The notes beneath the pieces were generated by a model. That model saw nothing but the letters and a program-made list of their open reading frames with translations, ran no database searches and was not told the origin of the DNA. A stretch of DNA of 64,000 nucleotides, taken from Candidatus Ichthyocystis hellenicum. GTDB lineage: Bacteria; Pseudomonadota; Gammaproteobacteria; Burkholderiales; 2013Ark19i. Positions 18,601 through 27,218 of the stretch are shown here, piece after piece. Numbering within the stretch: the stretch's first letter is position 1; each line of letters begins with the position of its first letter. The translations under genes were made by a program, and so were the position numbers. The stretch is from assembly GCF_001460935.1 (NCBI RefSeq), contig NZ_LN906597.1, forward strand, positions 1,880,314 to 1,944,313, in the 5' to 3' direction.

Positions 18601-19206
18601 TTGGAAATAAAAGAATTTAAAACGATTATAATAAGAAGTAGAAGAAAAATTTTATTTCGTAGTGATCTAGAAAAACTGTTAACTAGAAACATCATGAATG
18701 TACCTGAAATGATTGCAAATGCGATTAAATTAATACCCCTAGATAAATTTTTGGAGAAACAATTCACACGTTTTGATAATATGTATGTTGACAATTCATC
18801 TCTACTAAAATCTAAATCAGTATTTAGTTATGTACAGAAAAAAGTTACTAACGATCATTTATTAAACGTATTAGTAGATAAAATTTCTATAGAAATGATT
18901 GATAAAGCTGGAAAGGGCAATAGTATAAAGGGAACTGTAATGCGAAAAATCATTAATAGCTACATGGTTTGCAATAAACTATCTACCTATAAGTATATAA
19001 GAAGGTTAATAAGAGAAGACTTACCTACGCTTGACAAGATAGTTGATAATATTATGATTATTCGTAATGATAAAATTGAAATTGCAGATCAAGAAACAAA
19101 GTGTAAAATACTGGATAAACTTGAATCGCACTTGATTCAAGCTGCCATAAGATCATACAATGAGTCATGCGTTAAAAAATATAAATCACATAAGTCAAGA
19201 GTTTAA
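15631..19206 (+). CDS. Array-family protein, full length (copy 5)
   Basis: 1191 residues from ATG 15631 (MNAHFSTDSS), matching the family N-terminus. The longer frame from 15589 begins inside the promoter and is rejected. The head motif is LPLDIFKL (83-90), with one Pro replaced by Leu, and there is no IKLYRC unit. R1 (AIKQIDID near 205) has the usual Cys before ISN replaced by Phe (DLRLTFISN), and the common LWH is LCN. R2 (IYETAIKKINID near 550) and R3 (IYEEALSLADID near 867) are complete, followed by a basic C-terminal tail ending KKYKSHKSRV. It shares a TTTAGATTT leader with the 19351 gene, suggesting the two are close relatives. Function is unknown. Confidence 0.9.
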   Translation: MNAHFSTDSSIVNNIDENKNIKNNEIYDNADDNAAYEDKHMSNNQGCYLSSTILPKHEQSCRFLSIHTQDDLCQDNYYQEKLLPLDIFKLGGYNLLSKTNRFDNNKPDSLYAAKHTLIEDEQLSTEPHPKRIDIKILTDDEKTHASASPDFTEQAIKDSSMEHIEQTAQTYPISNENSIKKDIGLKSYARSSLCNTKYYPRTLYRDAIKQIDIDSNGLFKKYVLEKMAKDLKRRNLLESSIDLSATYSNIRRYTLDKLSSLLNDDLIDSDVLITPGMSISDLRLTFISNKYFFKKLRDNCNQIAEDTRATPSDCLSHVFQCRIIFNISNHLNSANTRVKFYPQKNKFLQELKELIIDTISNLPNNIIYAIKNINQRNIVNALFSKIHGVLISKLLIKNLKSLPNNENKFSGRFHDNLNLLNDFLAKIGNLVRVSCIFHDGVFLPNESTVEKLSKYILSDMYGIPSVVHKSLNLCDESIHKSQGSSCNIELPSESMDPKREKTRNDCEHAQVKTTSLIKNTHQSKQHIITKELNMRYYYKINLFTADLTTIYETAIKKINIDNNKTFRNSLLKKIGSYIASKGIIESSINLSRTYSNVCRYVLDKVSPYISNIITTTDTLITPGMSLSSIKNNCISNKSFFEKLNKKCEEIVESINVIPDYYFSIIIQNYICDSNKSLKISQKKTKLYPEIKSLITETISNLPNNIIHELKKFNQSETVNGLFLDIHSVYAQKSLIRNALLLFNYNKLPNNDPIANLDLLNNLHTKLLNQVILSPILHEGKIFFPGESTAKLLSKYLLLDMYNIPFKFHKKLVPYKHISDNILMNDCEKNSTTLINTSDNIESASLAKPVLIPHKSSKWNPDLISSSIIYEEALSLADIDKGDFENSFVDKIKNYSTVKRYSIKKEEINVDLSITYYRIKNYISKILQPFFKKIEERIKPVCNMTMDEYRLSYISNEEFFDKLRKFCTKTVTGIKNISDSKLNDMIQNSVRLEIKEFKTIIIRSRRKILFRSDLEKLLTRNIMNVPEMIANAIKLIPLDKFLEKQFTRFDNMYVDNSSLLKSKSVFSYVQKKVTNDHLLNVLVDKISIEMIDKAGKGNSIKGTVMRKIINSYMVCNKLSTYKYIRRLIREDLPTLDKIVDNIMIIRNDKIEIADQETKCKILDKLESHLIQAAIRSYNESCVKKYKSHKSRV

Positions 19207-19276
19207 ACCTAAACAAAAACTCAGACCACGTAATAATTAGTAATCATCGTGCTATCATATGTATATGAAACTAAAT

Positions 19277-19306
19277 TTTTTGCTAAAACCAAGACCGGTA
19301 TATAAT
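19277..19306 (+). promoter_or_regulatory. Family promoter of the 19351 gene
   Basis: TTTTTG, 18 nt starting CTAA, then TATAAT (19301-19306), 44 nt before ATG 19351. The in-frame ATG at 19309 is only 2 nt past the -10 and is not a credible start. Confidence 0.75.
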
Positions 19307-19350
19307 TCATGATACCATATGGCTGTGTCCAATTTAGATTTCGTTGTTAC

Positions 19351-22300
19351 ATGTATCCATGTCATTTTACTAATATTAATAGCATCGATGAAAGCACTTC
19401 TGGAAATGTATGTTGTAAAGACATATGTGTAAGCAATAATCATAACCATGACACGAATACAAACACTGCGCCTAAACACAAGCTATTTTGCAATTTTTTA
19501 AATATTAACACTCATCCTGAGTTATACCAAGGCGATGATTATCAAGAAAAATTATTACCTCTCGATATATTTAAACTGACTAAATTAGATGAATCTAATT
19601 CATCATCTGATACTTACAGTTTTGATACTAGTCAACCACCCACATCTAAAACTATAAAACGCCAATTAATTGAAGACGAACCGCTATCAATAGAGCCAAT
19701 AACTAAAATAATATGCCTTAAACAAATCAAGAGCAATGAAAAAAACTGTATATCCTCACTATCTTTTAGGGAAAAAATAATAACAAAACAAAATGTTGAA
19801 AACCCTGAACAAACAATACAAAACCATTCAACTAGGACAGGACAATCAATAATTAAAAAAGAGCTACGCATAAAATTATGTCGTTGCAATATTGGACAAA
19901 GAGTGGATGACGAAAACGTTATTAAAAAAAATATATCACTGAAATTTTATTCTCGCAGAAGTCATTGGATGACAAAATATAACTCAAGGATAGTATATAG
20001 AGATGCCATTAAAAAAATAGATATTGATAATAACGGATTATTTAGGGACAGTGTATTAGGAAAAATTTATAACCATATTAAAAAATATTCATTAAAACCA
20101 TCTATTAATCTTTCTAAAACTTATTCAAACATACGTAAATATGCCTTGGATAAGTTATCCTCATTACTTAATGATGAAACACTTGATTTAGATATATTGA
20201 TAACTCCTAGAATGTCTATTTCAGATTTAAGATCTAGCTGCATATCTAATCAATATTTCTTTAAAAAATTACGAGAAAATTGTGAGAAAATTGCAGAAAA
20301 TACACGAGCAACTCCAGAAAGTTGTTTATCAGATGTATTTCAATGTCAGATTATTTTCGATCATTATGATTCTTTTACTTCAACTAATACTAAGATTAAA
20401 TTATCTCCCCGAAAAGATAAATTACTCCCAAAGCTGAAGGAGTTAATTATAGATACAGTATCTAATTTACCCAACAGTATCATTTGCGAAATTGAAAAGC
20501 TCTCCCAAAGTGACATCGTAAATGCCTTATTTTTAGAAATTCATGGGGTATTAATATCAAAATCATTAATAAAAAATTTAAACTTGTTATTTATCTCCAA
20601 TAAAAGAGAATTCATAAATTCCAAATTTGATGACGATTTAAATTTACTCAATTATTTGCTTAATAAAATAGGAAATTTAGTAAGAGAATCTTGTATATTT
20701 CATGACGGAGTTTTTTTGCCAGATGAATACACGGTAGAAAAACTATCTAAGTACCTATTGTCAGATATGTATGGCGTATCTTCCATGTTTCATGGAAAGC
20801 TTAAACTGCTAGATAAAAAAACATCAAAATCTCAAGAAACAATTGATGATATTAGTTTAGATAACATATACAACATAAAAACAAAAACTGAAAAAATAGA
20901 AATAGGAAATAATTGTAATTATAATCAAGGCGATGTAGTACAGCCTATCAAAAACATTGAACGATCAGAACAACAATCAATGACAATAGAACTTAGTTTA
21001 AAAAGATACTGTAGGAATAATTTATGTTCTACAGAACGTACATCGAGCATATACGAAAATGCAATTAAAAAAATTATCATAGATAATAATTTTAGATTCG
21101 AGGATAGTGTATTAAGAGAAATAGGTACCTATATTACAAGTAAGGGATTTACAAAATCATCTCTCAACCTTTCCAAAACTTATTCAAACGTTCTAAAATA
21201 TGTTTTGGATAAAGTTTCACCTTACATCAGGAACATCGTAGCTAATCAAGATCTATTGATAAGTTCCGGGATGTCTTTATCAGACATAAGATATAACTAC
21301 ATATCAAATAACGTTTTCTTTGAAAAACTAGGCAAAGACTGTGAAGAAATTGTAAAAAATATACATCTAACTCCTAACTATTATTTCTCAGGCATCATTC
21401 AAAATTATATTTATTTGGGATCACCTGAACGTTTAGAAATTACTAGTAAGAAAAATAAATTATGTGCGGAAGTAAAAATGCTAATTATAGAAACAATATC
21501 TAATTTACCTAATAATATTATCCATGAACTCAAAAAATTTAGCCCAAACGATATGGTTAATGGATTGTTTTCAAAAATACATGGATTATACTTACACAAA
21601 CCCTTAATAAATAATTTGAGACTACTTTACAATTCCAACAAATTTCCCAATGACGATCACATTTCTAATTTAGACTCACTTAATAACTTACTCACAACCT
21701 TATTAAATAAAGTAAAAAAATCTCCTATATTATATGGGGGAAAGATATTTCTTACAGGAGAACGCACATCTAATCTATTGTCTAAATATTTATTATTAGA
21801 CATGTATAAAATACCATTTAGATTTCATAAAAAACTTACACCCAAGGAACATATAAATGACAATATACTAGAGAGTAACCACAAAAAACATTCTGTAACT
21901 GAAACTTACAATAGTATGGAACCATTATTAAAAAAAACGACTATTGTTCCACAAAAAAAATATAAATGGAACCCTGGGCGTATATCATCTTCAAATGTAT
22001 ATGAACTAGCATTATCAACGATTGAGATTGATAAAGGAGATTTTGAGTATTATTTCATAGATAAAGTTAGGCGCTACAAAGTAGTACAAGAATGCCTTAG
22101 TAAAAAAGGTAAAATCAATGTTGATCTTTCTGAAACGTATAATCGTACCAAAAATTATATTTTGGAAATTTTTATCCCTTTCTTTAGAGAAATTGAACAT
22201 AAAATAAAACTTACTAACGGAATGAGTATAGATGAATTAAGACATTCCTACATATCCAATACAGATATTTTTGATAAATTGCGTAACTTTTGCGCCAAAA

Positions 22301-22995
22301 TGGTTAGTTATGTCAAAAATTGTAATAATATTATATTAACCAATATGATACAACATCGTGTGGGTTTAGAAACAGAGATATACCAGGTAATGAAAATAAA
22401 AAGTAAAAGAAAAATTGTATTTCGCAACTGCATGGAGAAATTGTTAATTAGAAACATTTTAAATGTACCTGAAACAATTTCAAATTCAATTAAATTAATA
22501 CCCAATACTAGACTGATAGAGAAATGTTTCTCTCATTTTCATGATATGTACGTTGATAATGAGTCACTAACAAAAGCTAAATTAGCATTTGATACCATAG
22601 AGAAAAAAGTTCTTAATGATCATTTATTAATCAAATTAGTAGATAAAATATCCTTAGATCTTATTCATAAAATTAAACAAGAAAATGTATATAAAATTGT
22701 TAACAGTAATATAGTCTATAGAAATCTATCCACCTACTGCTATATAAGAAAATTAGTAAAAAAAGAACTACCTACCCTTATAGATAAGATAACTGATCCT
22801 ATTATGACTATACGTAATGATAAAATCGAAACTGTAGATAAAAAAACAAGGATTAAGATACTAGATAAGCTTGGATCAGACTTAATTGCAATAACTACAA
22901 GCTCGTACACCAAACTATGCGTCAAAAAATACAAGTCAAAAAATAGACAATCAAAAATTTATTTAGGTACCAATAAACTTAGTAATATTAATTAG
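19351..22995 (+). CDS. Array-family protein, full length (copy 6)
   Basis: 1214 residues from ATG 19351 (MYPCHFTNIN). The head has LPLDIFKL (69-76), the segment TIKRQLIEDEPLS, and one IIKKELRIKLCRC unit near 169-181. R1 has AIKKIDID near 218 and reads ITPRMSISDLR, with Arg in place of the near-invariant Gly. R2 (IYENAIKKIIID near 567) reads ISSGMSLSDIR. R3 (VYELALSTIEID near 883) is complete. The C-terminus extends past the usual basic end with a short polar tail (YLGTNKLSNIN). The 242-bp spacer that follows holds the next promoter and no recognisable gene. Function is unknown. Confidence 0.9.
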   Translation: MYPCHFTNINSIDESTSGNVCCKDICVSNNHNHDTNTNTAPKHKLFCNFLNINTHPELYQGDDYQEKLLPLDIFKLTKLDESNSSSDTYSFDTSQPPTSKTIKRQLIEDEPLSIEPITKIICLKQIKSNEKNCISSLSFREKIITKQNVENPEQTIQNHSTRTGQSIIKKELRIKLCRCNIGQRVDDENVIKKNISLKFYSRRSHWMTKYNSRIVYRDAIKKIDIDNNGLFRDSVLGKIYNHIKKYSLKPSINLSKTYSNIRKYALDKLSSLLNDETLDLDILITPRMSISDLRSSCISNQYFFKKLRENCEKIAENTRATPESCLSDVFQCQIIFDHYDSFTSTNTKIKLSPRKDKLLPKLKELIIDTVSNLPNSIICEIEKLSQSDIVNALFLEIHGVLISKSLIKNLNLLFISNKREFINSKFDDDLNLLNYLLNKIGNLVRESCIFHDGVFLPDEYTVEKLSKYLLSDMYGVSSMFHGKLKLLDKKTSKSQETIDDISLDNIYNIKTKTEKIEIGNNCNYNQGDVVQPIKNIERSEQQSMTIELSLKRYCRNNLCSTERTSSIYENAIKKIIIDNNFRFEDSVLREIGTYITSKGFTKSSLNLSKTYSNVLKYVLDKVSPYIRNIVANQDLLISSGMSLSDIRYNYISNNVFFEKLGKDCEEIVKNIHLTPNYYFSGIIQNYIYLGSPERLEITSKKNKLCAEVKMLIIETISNLPNNIIHELKKFSPNDMVNGLFSKIHGLYLHKPLINNLRLLYNSNKFPNDDHISNLDSLNNLLTTLLNKVKKSPILYGGKIFLTGERTSNLLSKYLLLDMYKIPFRFHKKLTPKEHINDNILESNHKKHSVTETYNSMEPLLKKTTIVPQKKYKWNPGRISSSNVYELALSTIEIDKGDFEYYFIDKVRRYKVVQECLSKKGKINVDLSETYNRTKNYILEIFIPFFREIEHKIKLTNGMSIDELRHSYISNTDIFDKLRNFCAKMVSYVKNCNNIILTNMIQHRVGLETEIYQVMKIKSKRKIVFRNCMEKLLIRNILNVPETISNSIKLIPNTRLIEKCFSHFHDMYVDNESLTKAKLAFDTIEKKVLNDHLLIKLVDKISLDLIHKIKQENVYKIVNSNIVYRNLSTYCYIRKLVKKELPTLIDKITDPIMTIRNDKIETVDKKTRIKILDKLGSDLIAITTSSYTKLCVKKYKSKNRQSKIYLGTNKLSNIN

Positions 22996-23166
22996 AAGGA
23001 ATGATAAAATTTAAAATGCAAATAAATAATAAAGGAATAATAAGTATTTGATACACTTTAATTATGCTTAATTTAGAGACTCACAAAATTATGAAAAATC
23101 ATGCATTAAAAACATAAGTAAAAATAATTATATGTAATAACAGCTACATAATTTAATAGAAATTTA

Positions 23167-23196
23167 TTTCTACTAAATCTAATATCGGTGTACAAT
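23167..23196 (+). promoter_or_regulatory. Family promoter of the 23238 gene
   Basis: TTTCTA, 18 nt starting CTAA, then TACAAT (23191-23196), 41 nt before ATG 23238. Confidence 0.75.
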
Positions 23197-23237
23197 TTTT
23201 ATTCATGTGAAATAAATTCACTTCTAGGCTACAATAT

Positions 23238-26200
23238 ATGCATTCAAGTAATTTTACTATAGTCACTGTTAGCGAAAATAAAGCCATCAAAGATGAGGTT
23301 GACAATAACGATACTGAAAAATATACATCTTGCAAAAAACAAGAAGAGCCTAATTCTGCGGGAATTTTACCAAAAAATGAACAATCTTGTAATTTTTTAA
23401 ATCTCCATACTCCTAGTGGATTATATCAAGATGATGATTATAAAGAAAAATTACTACTTCCTGATATATTTAAATTAACTAAATTAGATAAATTTAATTT
23501 ATCAACTACAATTGAAAATTTTGATACTAGTCAGCCATATACATCTAATAATATAAAATATCAATTCATTGAAGAAGAAGCACTATCAGTATCACAAAAA
23601 CCAGAAAGAATTAAAATTAAACAAAGCGCTGTTGATGAAAAAATTTGCATATCACCATCACTAAATTTTACGAGAAAAATAACATCTGACTCAAATTTTG
23701 ATAATTTTGGGCAAACAGTACAAAATTATTCAGCTAGATGCAAAATATCAAGAAAATCTATAATAAAAAAAGAACTACGTATAAAACTATGTCGTTGCGA
23801 TTTTAAACAAAGCATGGTTAACGAAAAAACTTTCGGTACATCCTCCCCTATATCTACAGAAAAAATAGAAGAGGAACAAGAATCATTAACATTGCCATCC
23901 CAAATGACAAACCTTAAAGAAGGGATTGATAACGAAAAAGTGATTAAAAAAAATATAAGCCTAAAGTTGTACACTCGGAGCATATCACTGCATACAAAAA
24001 ATAATTCGCGAGTAATATACAGGGATGCGATTAAGAAAATAGATATTGACAGTAATGGATCATTTAAGAAATGTGTATTAGAAAAAATGGGTAAAGTCAT
24101 TAAAATAAGAGATTTATTGAAATTCTCTATTGATCTTACCCCAACTTATTCAAACATACGTAAATATGCCTTGGATAAGTTATCCTCATTACTTAATGAT
24201 GATATAATTGATTCAGATATATTAATAACTCCTGGAATGTCTATTTCAGATTTAAGATACAGCTGCATATCTAATCAATACTTTTTTAAAAAACTACGAG
24301 ACACTTGTGAAAAAATCGTAAGAGATACACGAGCAACTCCAGATAATTGTCTATCACATGTATTTCAATGTCGTATTGTTTTCAATCTTAATGCTTCTTC
24401 AAATTCACCAAATAATAAGATTAAATTTTATCCCAAAAAGAATAAATTTCTCCCAAAGTTAAAAGAGCTAATTATAGATACAATATCTAACTTACCCAAC
24501 AGTATTATTTATGAAATTGAAAAGATTGATCGAAAAAATATTGTCAGCGCTTTATTTTCAGACGTACACGGTGTACTAGTATCAAAATCATTGATAAAAA
24601 ATTTAAATTTATTCTTTAGCTCCAATAAACATAAATTTGTAAATTTGAAAAATGTAAAATTTGATGACAATTTAAATTTATTAAATAATTTACTTAATAA
24701 AATAGAAAATCTAGTAAGAGAATCTTGTATATTTTATGAAGGAGTTTTTTTGCCAGATGAATCCACAACAGAGAAATTATCTAAATACATACTATCAGAT
24801 ATTTATGGAATATCTTCCAAGGTTCATAAAAAACTTAAACTATTTTCTCAAGATATATCAAAACCTCAAGAATCAATTGATAGTATTAAATTAGATAGCA
24901 ATCATATAAAAAGTGCAGTAATTAATTTACCATCTTCATCAGAAGAAGAACCACAAACATCAAAATTCGATCTAATAAGCACAGTAGATACTATGTCCCC
25001 CAGAACAGTAATAAAAAACACTAATCAATCAGAACACCACATAATGATAAAAGAATTTAATCTAAAATCTTATCATAGGACTACCTTATGCTATAAAGGA
25101 ACTACATCAAACATATATGAAGATGCCATTAAAAAGGTTATTATAGATAATAATTGCCGATTTAAGAATAGTGTACTAGAAAAATTGGGTGCCTATATTA
25201 CAAGCAGAGGATTCACAAAATCATCTCTTAACCTTTTAAGAACGTATTCAAATGTTCGTAAATATATTTTAGATAAATTATCTCCATACATTAATGATAT
25301 TATTATCACCACAGATGTATTAATATCTCCTGGCATATCGATATCAAAAATAAGATGTAACTGCATATCAAATATCCCTTTCTTCCAAAAATTACGTAAA
25401 CACTGTGAAGAAATTTCTGAAAGCATAAAGGAAATTCCTGACGACTATTTCTTAAGTATTATTCAAGATTACATTTATTTTACCCCAACTGAACGACTAA
25501 CAATTATTTATAAGAAAACCAATTTATGCTCAGAAATGAAATCTCTAATTATAGAAACTATATCCAATTTAGCAGATAATATTATTCATGAGATTAAAAA
25601 ATTTAAGCAAAGTGAAATAGTAAACTGCTTATTTTCCAATATACATGGCATATATGTGACTAACTCTTTCATAAGAAAGATAAGTTTATTTTTTAGTTCT
25701 AATAAAATACCTGATAATGATCTAGTTGATAATTTGGATTTACTTAATGATTTATTTACAAGATTATTAATCAAAGTAAAAGAATCTCTCATATTACATG
25801 AAGGAAAAACATTTTTCCCTGGTAAATCTACAGCAAAACTACTATCTAAATATTTGTTGTCAGATATGTATGGTATTTCTACTAAATTTTATTTAGAACT
25901 TAAACCTCAGAAACATATTAAAAATATGGCATTAGATACTAATTATACAAAATGTGATGTAGTTGATAATTACAATAATACGGAAATAAGATTATTAGAA
26001 AAACCAATACTCACTCCACAAAAAAAGTCACAGTGGAACCCTACCCTTATAACATCTTTGAATATATACGAACTAGCCATTTCTATGATTGATATCGACA
26101 AGGGAGGGTTTGAAAAATCCTTCGCAGATAAAATAAATAATTACCCTGTAATAAAAGAATACCTTAGTAAAAAAGTAACAACTAATATTGATCTTTCTAT

Positions 26201-27038
26201 AACGTATAATAATGTTAAAAATTATATTCTGGAAATATTTTTCCCATTCTTGAAAGAGATTAAAGAAGAAACAGAAGAAAAAATAAAACCTATTAATGGT
26301 ATGACTGTAGATGAATTAAGATTAACCTACATATCAAATGAAGATTTTTTAAATAAATTACGTGAATTTTGTAATAAATCGATTAATAGTATTAAAAATA
26401 GTAGCAATACTACATTAATCAATCTGATACAGTACTATGTTCCACTGGGAATAGAAACACTAAAAGCAATACGAATGAACAAAAAAAGGAAAATTGCATT
26501 TTACAATGACATATCAAATCTATTGTTTAAAAACATTTTAAATGTACCGGAAGCAATCATGAACTCAATCAAACTATTACCTCATACTAAGATTATTGAT
26601 GGATGTTTCTCTCATTTTTATGATATGTATGTTGACAATAAATCACTACTAAAAATTAAATTAGTATTTGATTATGTACATAAAAAAGTAGCCAATGACC
26701 ATTCATTAATCAGAGTAGTAGATAAAATTTCCTTAGATATGATTGATAAAATTAGAAAAGGAAATAGAATCAGCAAGATTATCAATAGCAATATAATTTC
26801 TGGGGGATTATCCATCTACAACTACATAAGAAAATTGGTAAAAGAAGAATTACCCCTCCTTAAAGATACAATAAGTGATCCCATTTTTATAATACGCAAC
26901 AATAAAATTGAAACAGTAGACCAGAAAACAAGGAATGAGATGTTTGATAAACTTAGATCAGATCTAATTGAAACAACCATCAGATCATACAACAAGTTAT
27001 GCCTTAAAAAATACAAAACATATAAATCAAAAGTTTGA
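23238..27038 (+). CDS. Array-family protein, full length (copy 7)
   Basis: 1266 residues from ATG 23238 (MHSSNFTIVT), slightly shorter at the very start than its relatives. The head has LPDIFKL (74-80) and one IIKKELRIKLCRC unit near 175-187. R1 has AIKKIDID near 261 and a small insertion in its second half (KFVNLKNVKFDDN). R2 (IYEDAIKKVIID near 624) and R3 (IYELAISMIDID near 943) are complete. The tail (KIRKGNRISKIINSN, then IYNYIRKLV) is the type also found in the 35768, 40123 and 47629 genes but not in the adjacent 27219 gene, which points to exchange of 3' segments between copies. Function is unknown. Confidence 0.9.
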   Translation: MHSSNFTIVTVSENKAIKDEVDNNDTEKYTSCKKQEEPNSAGILPKNEQSCNFLNLHTPSGLYQDDDYKEKLLLPDIFKLTKLDKFNLSTTIENFDTSQPYTSNNIKYQFIEEEALSVSQKPERIKIKQSAVDEKICISPSLNFTRKITSDSNFDNFGQTVQNYSARCKISRKSIIKKELRIKLCRCDFKQSMVNEKTFGTSSPISTEKIEEEQESLTLPSQMTNLKEGIDNEKVIKKNISLKLYTRSISLHTKNNSRVIYRDAIKKIDIDSNGSFKKCVLEKMGKVIKIRDLLKFSIDLTPTYSNIRKYALDKLSSLLNDDIIDSDILITPGMSISDLRYSCISNQYFFKKLRDTCEKIVRDTRATPDNCLSHVFQCRIVFNLNASSNSPNNKIKFYPKKNKFLPKLKELIIDTISNLPNSIIYEIEKIDRKNIVSALFSDVHGVLVSKSLIKNLNLFFSSNKHKFVNLKNVKFDDNLNLLNNLLNKIENLVRESCIFYEGVFLPDESTTEKLSKYILSDIYGISSKVHKKLKLFSQDISKPQESIDSIKLDSNHIKSAVINLPSSSEEEPQTSKFDLISTVDTMSPRTVIKNTNQSEHHIMIKEFNLKSYHRTTLCYKGTTSNIYEDAIKKVIIDNNCRFKNSVLEKLGAYITSRGFTKSSLNLLRTYSNVRKYILDKLSPYINDIIITTDVLISPGISISKIRCNCISNIPFFQKLRKHCEEISESIKEIPDDYFLSIIQDYIYFTPTERLTIIYKKTNLCSEMKSLIIETISNLADNIIHEIKKFKQSEIVNCLFSNIHGIYVTNSFIRKISLFFSSNKIPDNDLVDNLDLLNDLFTRLLIKVKESLILHEGKTFFPGKSTAKLLSKYLLSDMYGISTKFYLELKPQKHIKNMALDTNYTKCDVVDNYNNTEIRLLEKPILTPQKKSQWNPTLITSLNIYELAISMIDIDKGGFEKSFADKINNYPVIKEYLSKKVTTNIDLSITYNNVKNYILEIFFPFLKEIKEETEEKIKPINGMTVDELRLTYISNEDFLNKLREFCNKSINSIKNSSNTTLINLIQYYVPLGIETLKAIRMNKKRKIAFYNDISNLLFKNILNVPEAIMNSIKLLPHTKIIDGCFSHFYDMYVDNKSLLKIKLVFDYVHKKVANDHSLIRVVDKISLDMIDKIRKGNRISKIINSNIISGGLSIYNYIRKLVKEELPLLKDTISDPIFIIRNNKIETVDQKTRNEMFDKLRSDLIETTIRSYNKLCLKKYKTYKSKV

Positions 27039-27157
27039 ACTAAAAAATTACTTACTATTAGTATAATCTTACATATTTAAATAAAAGTTTATTTGAATAA
27101 TATAACTAATATGTTATGCCAACATTTATCATAAGTAACATAATTTCAGTAAATTTA

Positions 27158-27187
27158 TCTCTACTGAGATTCATATCAGTGTACAAT
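27158..27187 (+). promoter_or_regulatory. Family promoter of the 27219 gene
   Basis: TCTCTA, 18 nt, then TACAAT (27182-27187), 31 nt before ATG 27219, the shortest leader in the array. Confidence 0.75.
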
Positions 27188-27218
27188 TACTGTTCACTTG
27201 AAATAAATCAAATATCTT